The notes beneath the pieces were generated by a model, which saw nothing but the letters and a program-made list of their open reading frames with translations, ran no database searches and was not told the DNA's origin. The position numbers and the translations under genes are program-made. A stretch of 64,000 bases of DNA, from the NCBI RefSeq assembly GCF_024679245.1, contig NC_090178.1:47065425-47129424 (forward strand), read 5' to 3'. This document shows, piece by piece, positions 60,513 through 64,000 of the stretch. Positions within the stretch are counted from its first letter, which is position 1, and the number at the start of each line of letters is the position of its first letter. Source of the stretch: Pseudorasbora parva (taxonomy: Eukaryota; Chordata; Actinopteri; Cypriniformes; Gobionidae).

Positions 60513-61588
60513 GTGTTCAAAACTGTTTGGAAGCAGATCTCCTAGAAGTGGTGAACTCCTCACTTCTCTATGGGACTTTTCCAACCGCACTTAAAACTGC
60601 AATAGTTAAGCCTCTTCTGAAAAAGAGAAATCTGGATAACTCCATACTGAGCAACTACAGACCAATCTCAAATCTCCCCTTCATTGGCAAGATCACCGTA
60701 AAAGTTGTTTTCAATCAACTAAACAAATTCTTAAACTCAAACGGATTCTTTGGCAATTTTCAATCTGGTTTCCGACCGCATCACAGTACAGAGACAGCGC
60801 TCATAAAGATTATAAATGATATTCGCTTAAATACTGATACAGGCAAAACATCAATTCTGGTTCTACTCGACCTCAGTGCTGCATTCGACACTGTTGACCA
60901 CAACATACTTCTAGACAGGCTGGAAAACTGGGTCGGGCTTTCTGGGATGGTCCTCAAATGGTCCAGATCATACTTAGAAGGGAGAGGTTATTATGTGAGT
61001 ATATGTGACCATAAGTCTGAGTGGACGTCCATGACATACGGAGTCCCACAAGGGTCAATTCTGGCACCACTCCTGTTTAACCTGTATATGCTGCCACTGA
61101 GCCAAATAATGAAAAAGAACAATATTGCTTACCACAGCTATGCTGATGACACCCAGCTCTACTTAGCACTGTTACCTAATGACTACAGCCCCATTGACTC
61201 CCTGTGCAAATGCATTGATGAAGTTAACAACTGGATGTGCCAAAACTATCTTCAGTTCAACAAAGACAAAACTGAAATCACTACATTTGGAAACAAAGAT
61301 GAAATTCTCAAGGTGAACGCATATCTTGAGGCTAAAGGCCTGATAACAAAAAATCAAGATCTTGGAGTGATTTTGGAGTCAGACTTGAGTTTCAGTAGTC
61401 ATGTCAAAGCAATAACTAAATCAGCATACTATCATCTGAAAAATATTGAAAGAATTAGATGCTTTGTCTCCAGGCAAGACTTAGAGAAACTCGTTCATGC
61501 TATTTTAATTCCTTTCTATGTAAAGCACTTTGAATTGCCATTGTGTATGAAATGTGCTATATAAATAAACTTGCCTTGCCTTGCCTGT
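60513..61588 (+). mobile_element. L2-like LINE remnant, 5' truncated and internally deleted
   Basis: The remnant carries a reverse-transcriptase core followed by a LINE 3' end, GAAATGTGCTATATAAATAA, and a short TTGCC tandem tail (61571-61586). Such tails replace poly-A in L2-clade elements. The 5' part (endonuclease) is missing, as usual after incomplete reverse transcription. The coding region jumps at about 61500 from LEKLVHA directly to 3' untranslated sequence, so the thumb and C-terminal part are deleted. Confidence 0.85.
60527..61564 (+). pseudogene. Reverse transcriptase fragment of an L2-like LINE
   Basis: An open frame of about 345 codons encodes a non-LTR reverse transcriptase core that would copy LINE RNA into DNA. 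Counting from 60527, motifs are SNYRPISNLPF (42-52), FQSGFRPHHSTETAL (78-92), LLDLSAAFDTVDH (113-125, with the first catalytic Asp), YGVPQGSILAPLLFN (171-185) and YADDTQLY (205-212, catalytic Asp pair). No ATG opens it; the frame continues from missing upstream sequence. The last 20 residues are translated 3' untranslated DNA after the deletion. The frame is otherwise undamaged, implying a fairly young insertion, but without endonuclease and C-terminus it cannot be autonomous. Confidence 0.9.
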
Positions 61589-61589
61589 A

Positions 61590-63198
61590 TGTAGCACTTT
61601 GTCTTTAATAAAATACTATTGGCTAAATGACCAATCATATTTTCAACAAAAAAATGAGCGCCCAAATAGCTACAGTAAACTTTATAACCTGTAAATCGAT
61701 GAATTTAACTTCTTAAAGCTTATTGTTGTATTTCAAACCAAGAAATCTAAAGGGGGATATTAGTCTTGTTGCTGTAGTTTTTAGCAGTTATTTGAAACAA
61801 CAACTATAATTGATACTTGCTCTTGTCTTACACATTTATGTCCAGCAGTATAGAGAGAGTCGTGTAAAGACTGTGTGTGTGCCGGGGAAATGGTTTTATT
61901 TGCACTGTCTTGAGGGTCATTTAAATGATGGAGCCTCCAGTGAGTGTAAGTAAAACACTGAATCGAGCTCTTGTCTGACATATGGTGAGTCAACAGGGGC
62001 AAACTGCTGACTGACCCAGGCAAAACACTTCAATCTCTGTATGCTGTGCTTCACTGCTCCCCAGGGCTTGATTGATTGATTCGCCAGCCAATCAGAACAC
62101 ATCAGTCCCCAACACTAAAGGCATCCATTTATATACAGCCTGTCAAGCACACTCACAAAGGGAAAGCTGTAGTGTAGCTAGCGCTCTAAAACATACCTTC
62201 TGTAAGGAGCTTGGATATATATCTATTATACGCTCGAATGGGTTGAGTCGAAGCAAACAGTCATTTTGTTTTCTTCTTCCAACTTTTGACATTACACACC
62301 TATGTTTGCATTATAATATTTGTTAACATTTCTTATATTTTATTAATTTCCCACCACCCTTTGTAAAAGAAAAGTGTGTTAAATTGTATTTTAAATGAGA
62401 ACTTGGTGTTCTTCAAATCAGAAGATAAATGTTTAAATAACTGTACTTGAAGATAATATGTTCCTCATTAAATAAAAGGCGACTTAAAAGTACTCAAAGA
62501 AAGCACATTCATGACTATGTTTTTAAAATACCCTTTTAAAAAATACATTTGAAATCACTGTTTTAAAGATTTTTTTTGTGCTTTAAGGAAGTACCCGTAT
62601 TTTGATGTGTGTACTATATAGTAAAACATATGTAGAGTAGTCAAATATTATTTTAAATTATTGCATTTAAAGTTCATATATTTTAAATGTACTAAATTGC
62701 AACTTCATCATTACAAATGTTCAATTACTAATATATATAAAAAATGCACATCATACAAGTTTTGAAATAAATGACATTAAAGCATATTTTAGTTAACCAT
62801 ATATGCTCGTCAGTGTATTTGGCAGTACACTTTCCCCATATATTAAAGACAATATACATAATTATGAAATTATATGCATTTTCATTTAATTGCAATTAAT
62901 ATGGAATTAAGCATCTAAAACATTATGGAAGTGTGCTTTCGCCACTGACAACTTATTATGTCACAATTCTGACTGCGTTTTCTGAGAAACAAGGCATAAT
63001 TGTGAATAATCACATCTGGAGCAAAAGAGTGTGTATGTACATAATAATTATACACTGTACACACACATATATTATATAAACACGCTTTTATTTTGAATGC
63101 AATTAAGCGTGATTTGACAGCAATAATTATATTATTATATTATATTATTCAATGAGTGAACTGGAGCTCAGAAGGTAACAGGTTAATAATACTGTGTT
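61590..63198. other. AT-rich intronic stretch before the grik exon
   Basis: No repeat ends or alternative exon recognised. It is rich in short AT runs, consistent with intron sequence leading into the acceptor at 63221. Confidence 0.5.
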
Positions 63199-63221
63199 TT
63201 TCTCTTTCTTCTCTTTTTTAG
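63199..63221 (+). promoter_or_regulatory. 3' splice acceptor of the grik exon
   Basis: A run of T and C with almost no purines ends in TTTTTAG directly before the exon, as in a strong vertebrate acceptor. It fixes the exon start at 63222. The apparent open frame upstream of this point is intronic. Confidence 0.85.
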
Positions 63222-63389
63222 GGGGGATATTTGAATCCATTGAAAGTGGTCCATCAGGTGCTGAAGAACTTGCCTTTAAGTTTGCTTTGAATACAATCAA
63301 CAGGAACAGAACTTTACTGCCAAACACCACACTCACATACGACATCCAAAGGATAAACATCCACGACAGCTTTGAGGCCTCCAGGAAAG
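63222..63389 (+). CDS. Internal exon of a kainate-type glutamate receptor (grik1/2-like), amino-terminal domain
   Basis: This 168-bp exon encodes the start of the mature extracellular amino-terminal domain of a kainate receptor subunit, a glutamate-gated cation channel of neuronal membranes. The peptide runs from [10 protein letters not shown] through [20 protein letters not shown] and [13 protein letters not shown] to DSFEASRK, a hallmark stretch of GRIK1-3. The acceptor is a pyrimidine-rich tract ending in AG at 63220-63221, and the donor GT is at 63390. Both junctions are phase 1, and the final G would begin the Ala codon of the expected ACDQL continuation. In the human family this exon directly follows the signal-peptide exon, so the DNA upstream should be intron 1 or 5' flank. 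By recalled comparison the peptide is slightly closer to GRIK2 (about 10 differences in 55) than to GRIK1 (about 14), but it carries the GRIK1-like IQRIN. I therefore leave the symbol blank. Confidence 0.93.
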
Positions 63390-64000
63390 GTAAAGCCAGC
63401 TCCAGCTGTCTGCTGTCTTCAGCGAGACCACACTCGGTCAGAGACAAATCGGCCCTGAGATATATGAGGGGGACATGGGCTTTAGATTGAATTCATTTAA
63501 CCACAGGGGGACATCAGTAGCCGTCTGGTGCATATGCAGAGAGAATTGATTGGTTTTAGGTAATGAGTCAGAAGGGGTGATTCAGTGAACTACTGATACC
63601 CCTGAGACGCGTTTTCAGGCGGCAATCATCTGTCATTTACACGCTGGGGAAACATCTGAATTCTCTTATAATGATTACACACTCCATTAGCCGCTGCCAC
63701 TGTAACTGCTCTTTTTTCCATGCTGGTTTATTTAAAGATTACAAAGATGCAATTAAAACACAGAGGCTTTGCCAAAAAGCAAATGAGTTACCATTGTTGG
63801 AATAAATATTATTTTGGACATTGTAAGTAATACAATGCGGATTGGACGTTAAAATATCAAATACAATAAAGTTAAGCAAAGAAAATAACCTCATGTTGTG
63901 CTCTCTATCCAGCCAATCCATTATACTGCATTATATTAGCATAATGATATGCAATGTGCAGACTGTATTTTTCTCTTTGTGTATTTTGCGCTCTCTCTCC
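63390..64000 (+). other. Start of the intron after the grik exon
   Basis: The donor reads AAAG|GTAAAG at the exon edge. The following 600 bases show no second exon of the family (no CDQL or FGPS coding) and no recognised repeat, so the next exon lies beyond the window. Confidence 0.6.

Overview
This window looks like teleost, probably cyprinid, nuclear DNA, AT-rich and dominated by noncoding sequence. The evidence is a vertebrate receptor exon with canonical splice sites, a full-length fish-type Tc1 transposon, an L2-type LINE with a short (TTGCC) repeat tail, many hAT-, Harbinger- and TTAA-flanked non-autonomous elements, and long (CA)n, (GA)n and (AT)n microsatellites. No rRNA, tRNA, CRISPR array or bacterial-type operon is visible.

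The only host coding sequence I can support is one internal exon of a kainate-type ionotropic glutamate receptor (grik1/2-like) on the + strand at 63222-63389. Its position and its phase-1 splice sites match the exon that follows the signal-peptide exon in this family. The roughly 63 kb upstream is therefore best read as the first intron and/or 5' flank of that gene. I found no convincing first exon.

Layout: 0-2 kb holds a hAT element with a perfect 8-bp target duplication and a 0.6-kb palindrome inside it. 3.6-5.0 kb holds two opposed copies of one repeat flanking a dead Tc1 transposase. 7.2-8.0 kb is a Harbinger-like MITE. 10.3 kb is a Tc1 fragment. 12.1-13.9 kb holds two TTAA elements. 15.6-17.7 kb holds unclassified repeats. 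19.8-20.9 kb holds three dispersed repeats. 23.0-24.2 kb has two TTAA elements sharing one TTAA. 25.6-28.8 kb holds a LINE-tail-like repeat, a small MITE, an LTR-bounded non-autonomous element and a Harbinger-like MITE. 34.4-36.8 kb holds two adjoining TTAA elements, then a solo LTR containing a hAT-like element that itself contains a TTAA element. 39.1-42.2 kb is a hierarchical minisatellite split by a hAT insertion. 45.3-49.6 kb holds more MITEs. 51.1-52.7 kb is the intact Tc1-like transposon. 53.0-58.9 kb holds nested MITEs. 60.5-61.6 kb is an L2-like LINE remnant.

The mobile elements interact by nesting. TTAA elements insert next to or inside other elements, hAT elements insert into tandem repeats and LTRs, and several families recur in both orientations. 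I found no clearly new host system. The most unusual items are the intact transposase with apparent DD35E spacing, the density of TTAA elements, the triple-nested insertion, and a 160-bp near-identical duplication at 37.75 and 43.01 kb. Family names for transposons rest on termini, target duplications and protein motifs read by eye, not on database matches.
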